64,000 nucleotides of DNA from Rhea pennata (taxonomy: Eukaryota > Chordata > Aves > Rheiformes > Rheidae). Each line of letters opens with the position of its first letter. Positions within the stretch are counted from its first letter, which is position 1. The position numbers and the translations under genes were made by a program. Under the pieces are notes generated by a model. It was not told the DNA's origin. It worked only from the letters and a program-made list of their open reading frames with translations, and made no database searches. Positions 24,777 to 38,526 of the stretch are shown in pieces. The stretch lies in contig NC_084672.1 of the NCBI RefSeq assembly GCF_028389875.1, positions 12,387,333 to 12,451,332 on the forward strand, read 5' to 3'.

Positions 24777-25567
24777 GAGCCCCGGCGGCGCGCAGCCCGC
24801 GCCGGGCGCCCGGGGTGCCGGGCGGGCGCTCGCTGACAGCTGGGTTTGTCCGAAAGCCGTGGGGTTTTTCAAAGTCCGACCTCGCAACGTTAGAGGGAAA
24901 AAGATACTTGTTTTCTTAGGTGTTCGCGTGCACCTCCTCAGCCCGTAGCCAAGTGCTTGGCTCAGCAGGCGGGGGGCGAACGCAGCAAAAACTGTGTCGA
25001 GACGATTATGCTTCAGGAAAGCGTGCACCGTGCTTTCCCTCTTTTTGTAGGGTCCCCGAAGGGGAATTTTACAACTTTTTTCTTCAAGGCCTCTAAAAAT
25101 ATGCTTTAATTCCTTGCTAACTTCCTCGCAGTTGTATCATGCTCCCTACTTACACGCAAATGTGCAATCTTGCTTTTCTTTTTTTTTTTTTTTTTTTTTA
25201 AATATTTGCCTCATTGGAAAAGGTACTTAGTTTATATTTTAGATCCTCATCCTGCAAAGATGTCTGCAGGCGACTGGGTTTTTTTTCAAGGGTTTGAATG
25301 TGTAGGGTCAGACTCTCTTGTTTCATTTCCACATACCTGGTTGCCCAGAGAAATAGTTGGACAAAGTAGATTCTTCCTGTGACAAAACCGTCCTTGGCGG
25401 CGAGGTATACATAGCAGGGCTTGCAGCACTAGTTGCACATCATAAAAGTTCTGAAAGGATTATAAGGAAAAATATTTTTTCAGGAAGAGTATTGTTTTAA
25501 TAGTTTTTCTTCTTCGAGCTGTCATTTAAGTATCAAGTTGACAAACACCATTTTCTGGTCAGCGGGA

Positions 25568-25645
25568 CCAAGTACACTGTCCTGTATATGTGTGCTGGCT
25601 CCATTGACTTGGTGGGAGTTGTAGGCATGTATCAGAGGATAAAAT
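25568..25645. repeat. Possible ancient interspersed repeat remnant
   Basis: Contains GGCTCCATTGACTTGGTGGG followed by AGTTGTAGGCATGTATCAGAGG, the wording of worn amniote repeats built around CCATTGACTTCAATGGG. Family not assigned. Confidence 0.4.
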
Positions 25646-28030
25646 TTGCTTTATTGAACAAAACTCTTGCTCTAAAACTGCGCTGTTCAGGCAGTAATAA
25701 TAGTGCATCAGAACAAGATACTTCAAGTGTTAATTATTTCTAAAACCTCAAACGTGTCAGGATAAGCATTTAGTTGTCTGAATTGATTCATGCATTTAAT
25801 TGAAACCTTCAATTTCTTATGTTCTTTGCAGTGATTCTTCCTTTTATTATGTATATCTGTGAGTTACGTATCTGTTTAGCAATCTGAGAATCCAGTGTTA
25901 ATGGCAGTACCAATTTTAGATATTTTATAGCTTGATCAATTATTTGGAACCTTACAGTTGTGAATGAATGCCCTTAGGAAGCAGGTTCTTAACAAGATGA
26001 TAGCAATTTGTCAAATGATTGGGTGTACAGTAAAAGACAAAACAAATCATTAATTTGGGACTGTTAGACTCTTTTTGCAACTCATTTGAGGCTGAGAGTA
26101 GAGTTGCTTAAGGAGGTGGAAATCCTTTTGTTAACACATAATCATCTTTGCTGTTGTTGGGAGAATCCTGCTGGATGTTTCTAATTTAGAAATTGCAAGC
26201 ACTTCCTTAGGTGTGGTAGTATGCTGTACAAAATGAATAAAAAGAATTGTCATTTTAACAGACAAGGTTGGAAATAATTCTTCGGAAATCCAGATGGAAA
26301 ATGTATTTTGAATGTACAGGAATTGTATATATGTTAGACAAGGAGATTTCAGTGTTATTAAATGAACTAAAGCACTAAAAATATGATTCTGCAAGAAGAC
26401 ATACTACTTTTCTGACTTGTTCATCAGTAAACATATATTTGGGAGAGTCCTAATACAGATCTTAATAGATGCTGGGAAACTTTATTTTCTTGTTATTGTA
26501 GTTGACTGAGAGTAAGACTATCATCTTTGCAATGAGCTCTTGCTCCGATTTTAAGAATCCGAGGAAACGTTTTTAGAGAAATCCTTTAAATTTAAAATTT
26601 GCATTTTATTATATGAATGTTGAAAATTTTTTAGCATTTAAAAATGTTGAGGAGAGTCTCTGTGCAGGTACTGGTGTTATATGTAAAAATGAGAAAGTCT
26701 AGGATTTACTGTTTCATTTCTGGTGATTTTTCACATTTGCATGTTTTACTACAAGTTGTTCATCGCTAGAGTTGTTTGCCTTCTTCCTTAGGACCTTTGC
26801 CTCATCGGTCATACTAGTGACTTGTCCGAACACACGGTGTGATTCTAGAGATGTATTTTAACCTTACAAATTGTGTGGAAAAGCCTCTTATGTATTCATT
26901 GTAAGACTTTAAGCTTGCTGCTCGTGTAGTTAGAGTTGATTCCACTATGAAGGCATTAGCAATTAAGTCCTTGTAATGCCATGCGTGTTTGAATGAGATC
27001 GTCTAAGCCAACGTGTGTTCATGCGCTAGTGCCTACTGCTGCTAACTGGTCAGAAAACAACCAGGATGAAGGTGGCAGTTACTTCCTAATATAACTAGAT
27101 TTTTCAGCATCATATCCGGTATTCATATTGTGAAATAAGAAATGGGAACGTCTGTGGAATCTGTTGTGACTCAGTAAGTGAAAATAATAAGCATGTCACA
27201 TAGATACTTAACCTCTAGACCCCAAAGACCATTTAGGAGAAATGTTAATGTATTGAATTACAAGGCACAAGGCCTTTATCCTGCTACTTCTTAAATATGT
27301 AAGAATGTAGCATGAAGTTTTGAAGAAAAAAACTACAAAATTGGGCCATGAATGGGAAGTTCTTTCTAGACAATGTAAGCTTTAACTCAAACGTATAAAT
27401 GTTTGAACCATTTGCATATAGAATAAAAAATAATTTACTGGTGATTTGATCAGTACTTTGCTGAATACAAACAGTCTTAGGATTAAGGATTTTATCATTA
27501 ATTAGGATTTCCCATTTTTTGATGATGATAAGACATAGATCTCAAACTTCAATGAGGGTGAATAAGTTCTTGAGTAACATCGTAAGCAGTGTTTGTCAGC
27601 TGCTTTCGGTATAATGGACATAGAAAGCAAATAGCTCAGCTGAGGTTTTTTTAAAAAATAAGATTTCTTGAAGAGACTTGAGTTGTGATGTAATAACTCT
27701 TAAGACACTAATAAAATGCATTTGGCAAGAATAATTTAATTTATTTGTTGTTAAGTTGAAATGATAGTGAATATTGCAGAACAGAATAGTTGGCTCCAAT
27801 ATGGTTCATAAAATTCTTAGATTAAAACTATTCAACAGTGGATTGGGTTTCTTGGATCAATTTCTGTTGGCCATACTCCTGAAACAAAGTCTATAGGTAT
27901 ACTGAACTGGTTACTTGTGCAATCTGTGTTGGCTTTGACCTTTTCTATGCATCGCTGCTCCCTGCAATAAAATAAATCTTACAGATCTATAACATAATTC
28001 CAGTATTCAGATATGTAATTAAGGCTTCTG

Positions 28031-28120
28031 GTTTTCATTTTAAACCAATATTTACCACTAAAAGCCTGCTGAAGAAAAGCAGACTGCCGTACCGGTAAAT
28101 ATTGGTTTATACTGAAAAAC
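28031..28120 (+). repeat. Hairpin with perfect 16-bp arms (pre-miRNA-like or MITE remnant)
   Basis: TAAACCAATATTTACC at 28041-28056 is the exact reverse complement of 28094-28109. Outside it, GTTTT (28031-28035) can pair with AAAAC (28116-28120). Inside it, CTGCT (28066-28070) pairs with AGCAG (28078-28082) around a 7-nt loop. The whole is a single imperfect stem of about 90 nt, the size of an animal microRNA precursor. No family is recognised, and a short DNA-transposon remnant would look the same. Confidence 0.6.
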
Positions 28121-29509
28121 CTCAAACATCTTTCTTACCACTTTTGGCCCGTACACCTCTGGCTGGCTGCTTTGCCACACCTTGTCTGTGTCACATTGTG
28201 GACAGACGGAGGCTGAGTGCTGAGGGCTAGTAAATTGGGAATAAAGGAAATAACTAAAGTGTACTAGCAGCAGAGCTGTTTGGCTTGCTACCTGCCAATA
28301 TCCTGTGTATTCCATGAATTTTCAGTTATAAAAGTGGCACCACTGTGGTCGAGTTGTACTTCATGTCTGGGGTGAGAAGTGAATTTCGTAATGGGTTTGC
28401 CACTTTGTTCCCTGTCATAGGAAGGCAGATTGCCCATCCTGGACAAGTCCTGCATAAGGCGGATTGTGACTCTGATTAATTCGTTGACAGGTTAGAAACA
28501 GATTTATGCTACACTTGCTACTCACAAGAAGAGTTGTTACAGATTGTGTTGTGTGTGTGTGTTCCAGGTGCTCGTTTTCATTGTGGAGGTGTGGTGGAGC
28601 TGTTTGATCTCGTGTGGCACAGAGACTTTCTGAATGCAGCTGGTGGGTCTTCAGCCAGGCTTTTGTGAAGGGACAGGTAGCACTTGGCCTTCCAAGACGG
28701 CAGATGCAAAGGACTGGGGGGAAACGGCACCCACAGAGCATGCGTCTCACTGCATGCAAGGCATTTGCAGGGCACAGTCTAATGTGGGTGTGTTTGCTGT
28801 GTTAACTGGATGAGCTATGCTATGAGCAGCTTCACGTAGCAGTGTCAGAAAGTTTGGGCCTGTGTTTGGATTTCAAAAGGTGAAGTAGGTTTCAGGCTAC
28901 TCTTTTTCTTTGGGAATAATGGGAGGACTGGTGGATTAGGGCTTGGCAGGGACTGTCTACCTGTCTGCTTCATTTACGGTGATTCTTTGTGAATAAAATC
29001 ACAGTTTCTGTTTTCCTGTGTGCTCATTTTTTTCTTTCCTGCAATGTGTCATTCAGCAATGATGCTGCCTTAGCACAATGTTTTTCATGTCATTTGTCTT
29101 CCCTCCTGCAAACTTGAATGTTTTCTGTATGGAGTTTAACACAAATGTTCATGAGGATCGCTTTAAATACATTCAGCGATTCATTAGCCTCTGATTCTTA
29201 GAACAATATTATCCAAAACAGGATCCAAACTATCTAGCTACCTGGATCACCAGAAAAACTTCTTGTTAGAAGTATAGCAGACATTGGCTAATAGGAGGCC
29301 ATCTCTACTTGAACAAAACATTAGGAGTTAAAGACTTTGAATCTCTGCTCATGAAAATGGTCAGGAATTAATCATAAGCTTTTTCACCCTGCAGTGAAGA
29401 CCACCTTCCATCTTGTTCCTTCCTTATCTCCCTGCTTGAACCCCAAAGATCAAGAGGGTGTAGTTACATATGTTCACTTTGATCTTACTCCCCAGACTCA
29501 GTAAAAAAA

Positions 29510-29562
29510 AATTTTTTTATATATATAAAATACATACGTGTGTGTGTATATATATATATTTT
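29510..29562. repeat. (TA)n/(TG)n microsatellite
   Basis: Compound alternating purine-pyrimidine tract: TATATATA, then GTGTGTGTG, then TATATATATATA. Probably length-variable. Confidence 0.9.
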
Positions 29563-32500
29563 TAGACTGGAACTATTATGGCATGGAGAGTTTCTGATAA
29601 TCCATCACACTGCGCTGGAAAAAATATTTGTAACTAAATTTTGTACTGTGGACATCTCCTTTGATTGTTTTCTCATCAGTTCTCAGTTTGCAGCATCAGT
29701 TTGAGTTTTTCTTAGGGTTTCAGACCTACAAAACGGCCTCATTCTTGTTAACGTTGGTGCATAGATAGAGAAGTGAGAAGAACCACTGTCTTTTTTTTTT
29801 ATTTTTTGACAGTTCAGTGAAGTTGGGCTCGTCTCTGGAAGGTACATTGGAAAGTAAAATGTAGCCTGTTAAATTAAAACCTGTGGTTTCTGGTTTTGCT
29901 TACATATCTCCACTGAAGTATGAAGAACTTCTAGCTTTTATCTGGAAGAATACTTTGAATGTTGACTTGCTGGAGAATCTTTGTTTTCCTTTCTACTTCT
30001 CATTTTACGAAATGATTCATGACCATTAAAGCCTCAGAAATACCAAATGGAAGCCGCAGTTCTTTTGTCTACAGTCTTAATCGTTTTCATCCTCTTCAAG
30101 CTTCTCTCTCTCTCTCATGTCTTACTGGCGGACATCAGAATAGCCTGGTGATGTTCAGCTGAGGTTTCAAATGAAAATTTGTTTCCTTTCGGAACATTCT
30201 TTTTTCCTATCTCTCTTCTTCTTTGTTTTCCCCCCTGATATTTCATCTTTTCCTCTTCCCTGTGTACAGAGAGAATTCCCAGTGTCTCTTACAGGCAGGG
30301 TGAGTCAAAGCCGTGGGATCAGTATTGACAGCTTGTTCTGTTATGCTGTAGCAGACGTGCAGTTAACTTACCTTTTAAAAATGAAGTATTGCTCTCCCAG
30401 TAACAAAGGATTTGGGGGAAGTTACGGTGTACTCTGGGGGAAGAAAGAAGGGCTCTATCTTCCAGTAGCCTACGGGGCAGCATTTTAAAGCACAAGTTAG
30501 AGGCATTGCTTAGCACTTGAGGATATTCATTGGCAAGTGTTACACACCATCACGTTTATGAGACTCTCCCCCAGAGGGCTTGGATTTGCTCCTGGTTAAC
30601 TGTTTTTTGAGCTCATCTTTCTTGTCCCTCTGAGCTGGTTTCTGAGTAGTGACTATTACAAAGCCACCAGCGTGCAAAGGAGAGGTGTACACATAAGTAT
30701 ACATTCTTGGGTGATCAAACCCTCTCAGCTCCTGGGAGCCTCTATCCTGTCTCCAGCTGGAAATTTGGAACATTTTTCTTGGTCTCTGAGTTTCTTTGAA
30801 CTCAGAGGGGTCAGAGAGGCTTGTCCATCTCTTGGGTGCTGCTTGCTCTGGGCACCCTCTTCACTAGGTCAGTCTGCAGCATTGGCCAGGGCAGGGTGGC
30901 TGGGCGGCGTGGGGTGGTGAGAAGCCTTCAGACAGCAGTGTCAGGCCTTTGGGGCTTGGCTGGGCGCTGGGCCTGCGTCCTGCCCCATGCCACAGCCAAA
31001 TCCATGTTGCTGGGCCGGGCAGAACACCTGAGCTTGCTGGTGCATTTTTTCATGGGAGGTTGCTAGAAATCTGCCCATGTTGATGGCCATTAGCAGTGAT
31101 ACGCAGTATCGCTGGCAGTAATGCAGGAATTGTGACCTGGTCTCTCCCTGTCCTGTCCCGTGTCCCGTCCCATCCCGTTCCCCCCTCCCTCCCCCTTGGA
31201 AGTGAAGTCTGGAGAGGATAATGTTGCCCTATAGTCACTTCTGTTTCCTGTTGGGTGTGAGGTGTGTCGATGGCTACTAAGGCATGGTTTGGTATCCCCT
31301 GAGCACACCCTTTCTTTGAAGAAAGTGCCTGCTGATTGCTTTCTGTTCCTGGGCCATGCTTGGCTGGCCCAGCAAATAGTTTTTGTGTTTTTGTGGCGGC
31401 ATGCTTGTGCTTTTTGTGTCTTATACAGCCACGTAAGTTGGGTGTCAAAGCGGACCCACTGACATTCCCATGTGGAACAATTGGGGAATATGTGCCAGAA
31501 ATGTGTCCGTCTTTGGCTTGGAAGGAGAACAATGCCTGGCTGGCAGGTTAAATGAGTCTGTCGCTGCAAAAGAGACAGCAAATTGTCAGAACCAGCATGG
31601 AAAAATCTGCTTAATGTCAAATACTATTGTCCGATTGCTGTATTTAGCTGTCACAGTATGATGGGAGTTAAGGTTAGAAAAGTGTTCAGTGTTGCTGCAG
31701 GAAACTTGCTTGTCGTTTTGAACTCTTGACTTGCCTATAGGCCTCACGGCTGCAGAGCCAAAGACACCCGTAGAGCTGCTCAGCATGTTATTTTTTTAGT
31801 TGAACTGAGCCAGGATTCTGGGACAGCGGTGCTCTTACTGTCAGAGTGAGAAATAGTTATCGTATTAGGCTCTCTGCGTGGCAGAGACATCCAGGCTAAC
31901 TTACTGCACAGTAAAAATCTGTATGCCAGAAGCAATCCTTTGCTTATAAAACACGTATTTTGCATAAAAAAATGAATTGAGATTTTGAAGATGTGAAGTG
32001 CTTATCCATTCTAGGATAATAGAAGATAAACTTTTTGTTTTCAAAGTCTAGTGTTGCTTCACAGATTTTCCTTTTTATATTATTGAAATAGCTTTCAAGA
32101 CCTCGCCTAAGGGTCTTCACCAAATGCTGAAAAGGGCATACACTATTTAAAAACAGCATTCTTTTCTAATATTTAGTGAAACAATTCTAATTTAATAAAT
32201 CTAATATTGAGCAAAGCAGTCCTAATTTATAGTATACGGGATGTGTGGAAATAAAGGTTAGACGTGCTAGATGTAGGTTGCCATTGGCATTTGTGCTCTG
32301 TGCCATGTGCAGTGCTGCTTCGCTATGTGTGTGCGTATATGCTTGCTAGAGCTGGATCTGAGGCTGCGCAGGACCTGCCGGGTCGCAGCATCTGCATCTT
32401 CAGGCTCCAAGATGTGGAGCAGTGCATGCACAGGCTTGGGAAAGCTGGTTGTTGTGTGTCTGAGCTGCTGGTTGCTGCGTCCTGTTTGCTGGACCATCCC

Positions 32501-32615
32501 CTCACAGCCCTGCTTTGCTGCTTGCTTTGGGTGGAAGATGCCAGCTGCGCAGAGGGAGGCACTTTAAGTATTGCTTCTGGGATGCACCAAGTGCCTTGCT
32601 TCTGGGTCTCTGCCC

Positions 32616-32760
32616 TTTAGGTGGGAAGGGACCTCTGAAGGCTGTGTGGTCCAGCCCCTGCTAAAATCAGGGTAAACTTCAATCAGGTTGCTCATAGCTC
32701 TGTCTAGTTGAGTTTTGCCCATCTGTAAGGATGGAAATTTTTGAATCTGTGGGAGAGTTG
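32616..32760 (-). mobile_element. CR1 LINE fragment, reverse orientation
   Basis: Reads GGTGGGAAGGGACCTCTGAA then GGCTGTGTGGTCCAGCCCCTGC, CAATCAGGTTGCTCATAGCT and TAAGGATGGAAATTTTTGAA. This is the order seen on the reverse strand of the CR1 3' end (GGGACCTCTGGAGGTCATCTAGTCC-type, then GGTTGC, then AAGGATGG). It is strongly diverged and only about 145 bp can be aligned by eye. Confidence 0.75.
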
Positions 32761-33479
32761 AGTAAAGCTCTGGGGAGGTCAGCAGAGCTGTGCTGCTTCT
32801 CAGAGGGGAACTGGCTCCTAGCATTTGCTCTGAAATACTGAGGAGTTTAACAACTGAAGTTGTTTTATAGCGAAGGTTTGATTGTGTGTCTCTGGAAAAC
32901 AACTAATAAGAGCTATTCTTACATTCTGGAACCTTAGCTAGGATTTCTTTGTACATTGGGTATATTCAGACTTGCAGAACCACATTTTAAAGACCAGCCT
33001 ACCAGGTTTTCAGGTACAGTTTGTCATTCTTTTTAATACTCAATCTATGGGCACACCACTTAAATTTTGTGTGGAAGCGATCAGCAAATACTTCAGGTGC
33101 AGTTTTAGCAGGTACCAGCTTTATCCACATAAGAAGAGAAACAGACAAAGGTTCCTCTAAAAAAATAACAGTTGGCTCATGGTATTATTTTAACTTTTAT
33201 CTCTTTTGCCAGAAATCTGCAGCTCTACATTACGGTAAACCTATGCTAGCTGCAGCAGCCAAGGAGTTAATAGAAGTTCATTAAACATTTTCTTGCAGGG
33301 AAGAGTCCAAATGTATTTCCATAGGAAGAGGAAAAGTGAGTTGAGGGAACGGTTAAAAGTGTTCCCCTCTTGGCCTGCATCTCAGCTCAGCGTTATCAGA
33401 AGATCAGCTGTCTCTCTTGCTTGCTCAGCCAGTCTCTGCCCACTCTGTCTAGTCTCTCCGTCTAATTTATTCAAGACCC

Positions 33480-33540
33480 ACGCTTTGGGCTTGATTCAGC
33501 CTGGGTTACGCCAGCATTGGCCAGTGCATGGCAGTGCTGC
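33480..33540. repeat. Possible ancient interspersed repeat remnant
   Basis: Begins GGGCTTGATTCAGCCTGGGT and continues with a TTACGCCAG motif. This resembles amniote palindromic repeats that start GGGCCTGATTC and carry TTACACCAGTGTAA. Family not assigned. Confidence 0.35.
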
Positions 33541-35103
33541 TGACAGAATTTCCACCGAAGCTTAGCTCACAGAAATGCCAAAAACTCTTCTTCCCATGGG
33601 AGCAGCGAATGGGCAACGCTTGCTTCAGGAGAGAGCTGTGATTTCCTCAAGGGATTGCAGGCAGAGCAAAGTGGGGATGTGCTGAATTGGCACATCCCCT
33701 GGTGCGGGGCTCCTGTGGAACTCTGGCTCTGCTTCAGAATTACCTTTCTCTGCAAGTGCTCCTGGAGAGGATGGCAGCAGCGCTGGAAATGACACTGGCC
33801 TGTGCTGGGATCGGCTGCTGCTCCCCACGACCTCCTCTGGAATGTGCTTTTGAACACTTCCTCTCTTCCTTAGGTATGCAATGCTGTGACTGCCTGATTA
33901 TATCTGATAGGAAGGCACTGCTAACCTTACCACGTGATTTGTCAGCTATCATTTTGCATTTGTACCTTGTTTAAATTAGGAGCTGATTGCTCTCTAATCA
34001 CTTGCTATTCAGCCAAGTCGGGGAGCTGCTCATCCTCATGGCAACGGAGGAGCAGGAGCAGGAGTAGCCAGGGAAGAGAGGGCCTGGTTGTGTGTTTCTG
34101 TGAGAGCAGGACTGTGTTGTCCAGCAGAGAGAAGGGACAGCTGGAAAGTGTGCTCCGGGGCAGAGCACTTCCTTGGTGGTGGGATTGAGCACGTCTATCA
34201 GAACAAGCTGGGTCAGGGACAGTATTGAAACACTAATGTAGATTTTTTATCTTATTGTGTGCCTTGTTGTATGATACACATAAATAATCCATTAGAGATT
34301 GCAGTGGCATAATGAGTATGTTTAGGGACCCTTGGTAAAACACATCAGGTTGTTAACAGAGTTAATAGAGAAGTGTGTTTTGACTGAGGAGCTATATCCT
34401 TCTCCTAAGTCCTGCACAGGCTGGATCCTTGTGCTTGCACTGAATCAAAAAGTTTGAGTTGTGTGGAGGTGGAAAGCAAAGAGGAATTTTTACTTCCTAA
34501 TAGAAGTGGAGGTTCCTTGCCTTTGCACCTAAAGAGGAGTGTCTTCTGTTCCCATGCATACAGATGCTGTCAGCTGAACCTGTCATTCTCAAACATTAAT
34601 TACAGGAACTTTAGGATGTTTCTCTCTGCTATTCTCATAATTTTCTAGTTGGTGACTAACATCTCTTGATGGTTATTCAACTAATTTAGCTACTGAATTT
34701 CTACTTGCATGTCATTAATTGAAGACATAATTTGTTTATTTTGGACATCTTTGATGAAACTCTGGGCATCAGTTGTACCTTCTCTCAGTGCCATACCATT
34801 ACGGAAATCCTTTATAGTTTACAGATGTGTAAGTGACTCCAAAATAAAGTGGCAGACTTCTTCCTCATTTCCTCCCCCCTGCCCCTCCCTCCAAAAAAAG
34901 AAAAGAAAAAGGGAAAGGGCTTACGGATCTGTGAAAACGTGTGAACTGTCTTTTTTGATGTGATCACATGTCTTCTCACTCTGAATAGTCATAGAGAATT
35001 TGACTGGAGGAAGATGCAAGTCTGAAACTTTTTGTATGAAGTGCAACACTCCAGGTCTATGCTGTGGTAACATATGCAATGTACACACTGGTGTTTATTT
35101 TAT

Positions 35104-35104
<1 letters not shown>

Positions 35105-35154
<50 letters not shown>
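35105..35154. repeat. (CT)n followed by poly-T
   Basis: About ten CT units pass directly into a run of about 28 T. Simple repeat in FBN1 intron 1; likely unstable in length. Confidence 0.9.
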
Positions 35155-35159
<5 letters not shown>

Positions 35160-38100
35160 AAATCTTACATTCTCAATCTCACTGAAACTCTTATTGTGTG
35201 ATAGGTACTTTGCAGGTAGAGGCAGAGGAAGTCAGTATACTGGAAAGCTCAGAATCTCAAAGACAAACTGTAGGTAAAAGGTGCAGAGTGAGATGCATCA
35301 AGTGGTGAACTAATTTCATATAAGCATTGCTTTTTCTGCTTTTCAAAGATCATTGCTGGTTTTTGGTGCATTTGTTTAATTTGACCTAAACTGCTGGCCT
35401 GGTTCTGGTGGCCACAGCTATGTTTCTGAGGTGACCTCTGCCCCGTCTTTCTTTTGGAGTGAAGGGAAGTGCTGTGGGCACCATGTGTTGCTTGGGCTGT
35501 ATACATGCATTTTTGCATATTTTACCTTTACAAAGCATATTTTATAACTCGCTCTGTAGTGCTGTTCAGAAAAACAGTTTTATAGGAATATAAAATGCTT
35601 TAGTATTCACAGCCTATAATATCAGCAGGAAAAAATGTTCTGTTAAACACAGTGGTGGCTAACTGTTCACAGGCTGTATCTTCGTACTTTATTTAGTTTG
35701 AATGATGGTTATTATGATGTAAAAATAGTTGGATTAAAATAATAACTTAGAGAAAGATAATACTTCCATTGGTGGAGGGATAAACTAAGTGAATTGTAAA
35801 ATCTACCAAGCCATGTTTTATGTGCTCCTCTGAACAGAAACTCTTTGATAGTATGTTTTTATTCTGGTTTTCTGTAACTGAGACCTGGTAAATATATTTG
35901 CTTAAACCATTATTATTTCTTTTACTTGATATTGCGAGATACTGTGCCCAGTAACATCACTGGGACCATGAGTAGATTATTGTACTGTGCACATTGTCTA
36001 ATGTTAATGTGATCACGAGGTAATGTTGCTTGAACATGATCTTTACCCCTTTAAATTATTTTACCTTCAATAGCTTTTATATTATGCTTTAGAATTTTTG
36101 TTTCATCATTCTTGGTTGCTGCTTTTTGGGACATATGGCCTGTATTTCAGCAGCCTGCAAAAATATAAATGAATTTAACCTTCTAACTTGCTGCTTTTAA
36201 AACATGTTTTACAAATAGACACAAACAACTTTGTTTGGAAGGTAAAGGGCACACCTCTCCCTGCCAGAGAAGCCTACGGTGGAGTTCAGGATTTAATATA
36301 GGTTTCTTTTATAAAGCTAGACAGAAGCTTTCTGATGAAAAAGTGTTCCAGTGGAAAATGCACTTGTCAGACTCAAACTGTTCCATGGAAGTGCAGTTTG
36401 ATGACTTTTTTCTTTCTTTCTGGAAACTAAGAGGCTGCCTTAGAGTTGAAGCTTCTTGGGTGTATGGCTTAGCCTATCCATGTGGACAGCCTTGTGGCTC
36501 TCAGGGTCTCTGACTTCATGTTTGCTGGCTCATCTAGGTTTTCCAGGGCCGTGTTTTGGAAACAGATTTTAAAATTAGGTTTGCCCATGGCATGGAAGCT
36601 GCTCCTGACTCTTAACTTGGACCATATGGTCCCCAGAAACATACAGTTGCTGAGCCTGAAATTTGCCCACGTATCTAAACATCACTTTGTGATTTTTTTG
36701 TTCATAGATTATTACCAACCTGAATCAGAAATAAGTAGTTTATGTCTGCAGTTGTAACAGGTAGCAACAAACCCATTCTGTCTGTCTTAATAAGTTCGAT
36801 TATTTCTTCTGACTGGAGAAGGTGAAAAGCAATCTCGCTTGTCTGCTTGCCAGTGTTACTTGGCAGTTGATAGTGGAGCAACATTTGGCATTGATGAACA
36901 GGGAACTCTAGGAAAGTTACATGGTTATAGCCCTGCAGGGAAGTAGCTGACATTACTAAAACTGAATATGCTGGAATTCTGTGAATAGGAGGACTTTGAG
37001 TCTGTTACACCAGCTGTAGGCAGGGGAAAGGGCTCTGCAGCATGTCCAGTTGTGTAGCTCACATTTATCTTGGTTACTGCTTTGTAATTATGCAAAACCA
37101 ATGGAAGATAATGATAATGTTTGCTTTGACTTAAGTAGTTTCTGGCCAAGCACTTAATGAAAAGACTAGGTGTCACTGAAGTTGGTGTAATTGTAATACT
37201 TGAAATTGTATTAACAATGCAAATCTCTAAATAAATACAGTATAAAAACCTTGTTACTCAGAAAATGTGCACATATAAATGTTTGTATATATCAAGATTG
37301 TTTGTCTTAAGTTGCCTCACCATATGAGGTAACTATTGTTTACTTAAACATTGCAGTGCTAGGGATGAAGAACTTTCTAAAAGACCAAGGACAACATAAT
37401 AATAAACCCCCCCTTCATAAAACAATAAACAATTTAAATCTGTCCCTAATATGTATACAGTATTTTATTAAAGCTATTTCTAGGAAGTACTAGTTTATGG
37501 CAAGCTTTAGTTACATTAATCCATTGAGTAATTGCTTGTAATATTAATACATGTTGTAAAATTTTCCTCTGATAAAATTATGAAGCATACTACAAAAGAG
37601 GCACATTTTCTCATATTTGAAGCTGTCTTGCTAGTTTTGCTTTTATAAACAGATGTATTAAATGCAGCAGCTTAGGTTAAGAAGACTTAACATCAGTGAG
37701 GGGTATTGAAGAGTTTCAGCTTTTGTATTTTCACCAATAAAATCATGATAATAGTGTCATGTCCTGTAAGACTTCATTGTAAGCTCTAGTGATACAATTA
37801 TCAGAAAGAGTAAATACGGGTGAGAGATACAGATTAGGAAGAAAAATTCATATGGATCTGTCATTGAGGAAATGTTAGAAATTCTTAGTGCAGTAGACCC
37901 TTAATTCTCTTCATAGGACCTGTCTCTCTAAATGCATCAACAGTCTAGATTTTTTTGACAGCAAGTCATTTTTGTAATTGAAGCATTTGCATTTTTTGGC
38001 CCCTTTATTTGGCTAGTGTCATGGTTGGCATGTTTCACTCATATGTATGTACATGATTTTGCTTATGGACAAAACAGGGAATAGTGATAATGTTTTAGAG

Positions 38101-38526
38101 TAGAATAAAGAACATAAGACTTAAACTATCGTTCGGAAGGCACTCAATTTCCTTGATGTTCACTAATGAAGATGGGTGATCCCTCATTTTGTATGTAAGT
38201 TGGAATTCTGCTAGCCTGTGGAGAAGAGCCTGAGCATGCCAAAACTTTTCTAATAGAGGACAAGCTACATTTCCGGATGTTGAATTATGAGAGATGAGTT
38301 TTGTCCCTTCTGTTACTGATTTGATTTCATGTTTTCTAATGTAATCTCCAATTTGAAAGAGTGTATATTCTCAAAATAAAAAACTACAATTCAGTTCTGC
38401 TAAAAACATATAGCATTTTTATTTACTGAAATGTACTTTGCAGTGATTCTGTTTTTTTTGTTTTGTGCCTCTGCTTTTAAAATGTATTTCTGAGTAAAAT
38501 AAAAGTTCATCTTTTTTTTCTTCCAG

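Larger units (their letters stand above)
23541..24850. promoter_or_regulatory. FBN1: CpG island spanning FBN1 promoter, 5' leader and first coding exon
   Basis: A sharp block of very high G+C with dense CpG in an otherwise AT-rich window, including many GGCGGG/CCCGCC-type (Sp1-like) motifs, (CGG)n and (GGA)n tracts and several G-runs able to form quadruplexes. It surrounds the start codon at 24473 and fades in the first intron. Long open frames on both strands here are caused by the lack of AT-rich stop codons. A CpG island over the 5' end is expected for a broadly expressed gene such as FBN1. Confidence 0.9.
24649..38526 (+). other. FBN1: FBN1 intron 1 (after first coding exon)
   Basis: About 13.9 kb from donor GTAGGT to acceptor CTTCCAG. 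The first 200 bp are still CpG island. It holds a pre-miRNA-like hairpin (28031-28120), a TA/TG microsatellite (29510-29562), a pyrimidine-rich (TCCCG)n-like patch (31141-31198), a reverse CR1 fragment (32616-32760) and a (CT)n-T(n) tract (35105-35154). I see no coding exon. Confidence 0.85.

Noticed and set aside
31050..31620. Overlapping minus-strand open frames of 160 and 176 codons in FBN1 intron 1
   Set aside because: The two frames overlap on the same strand, and plus-strand frames also cross the region. The products resemble no protein family and include translated simple repeat (31141-31198).
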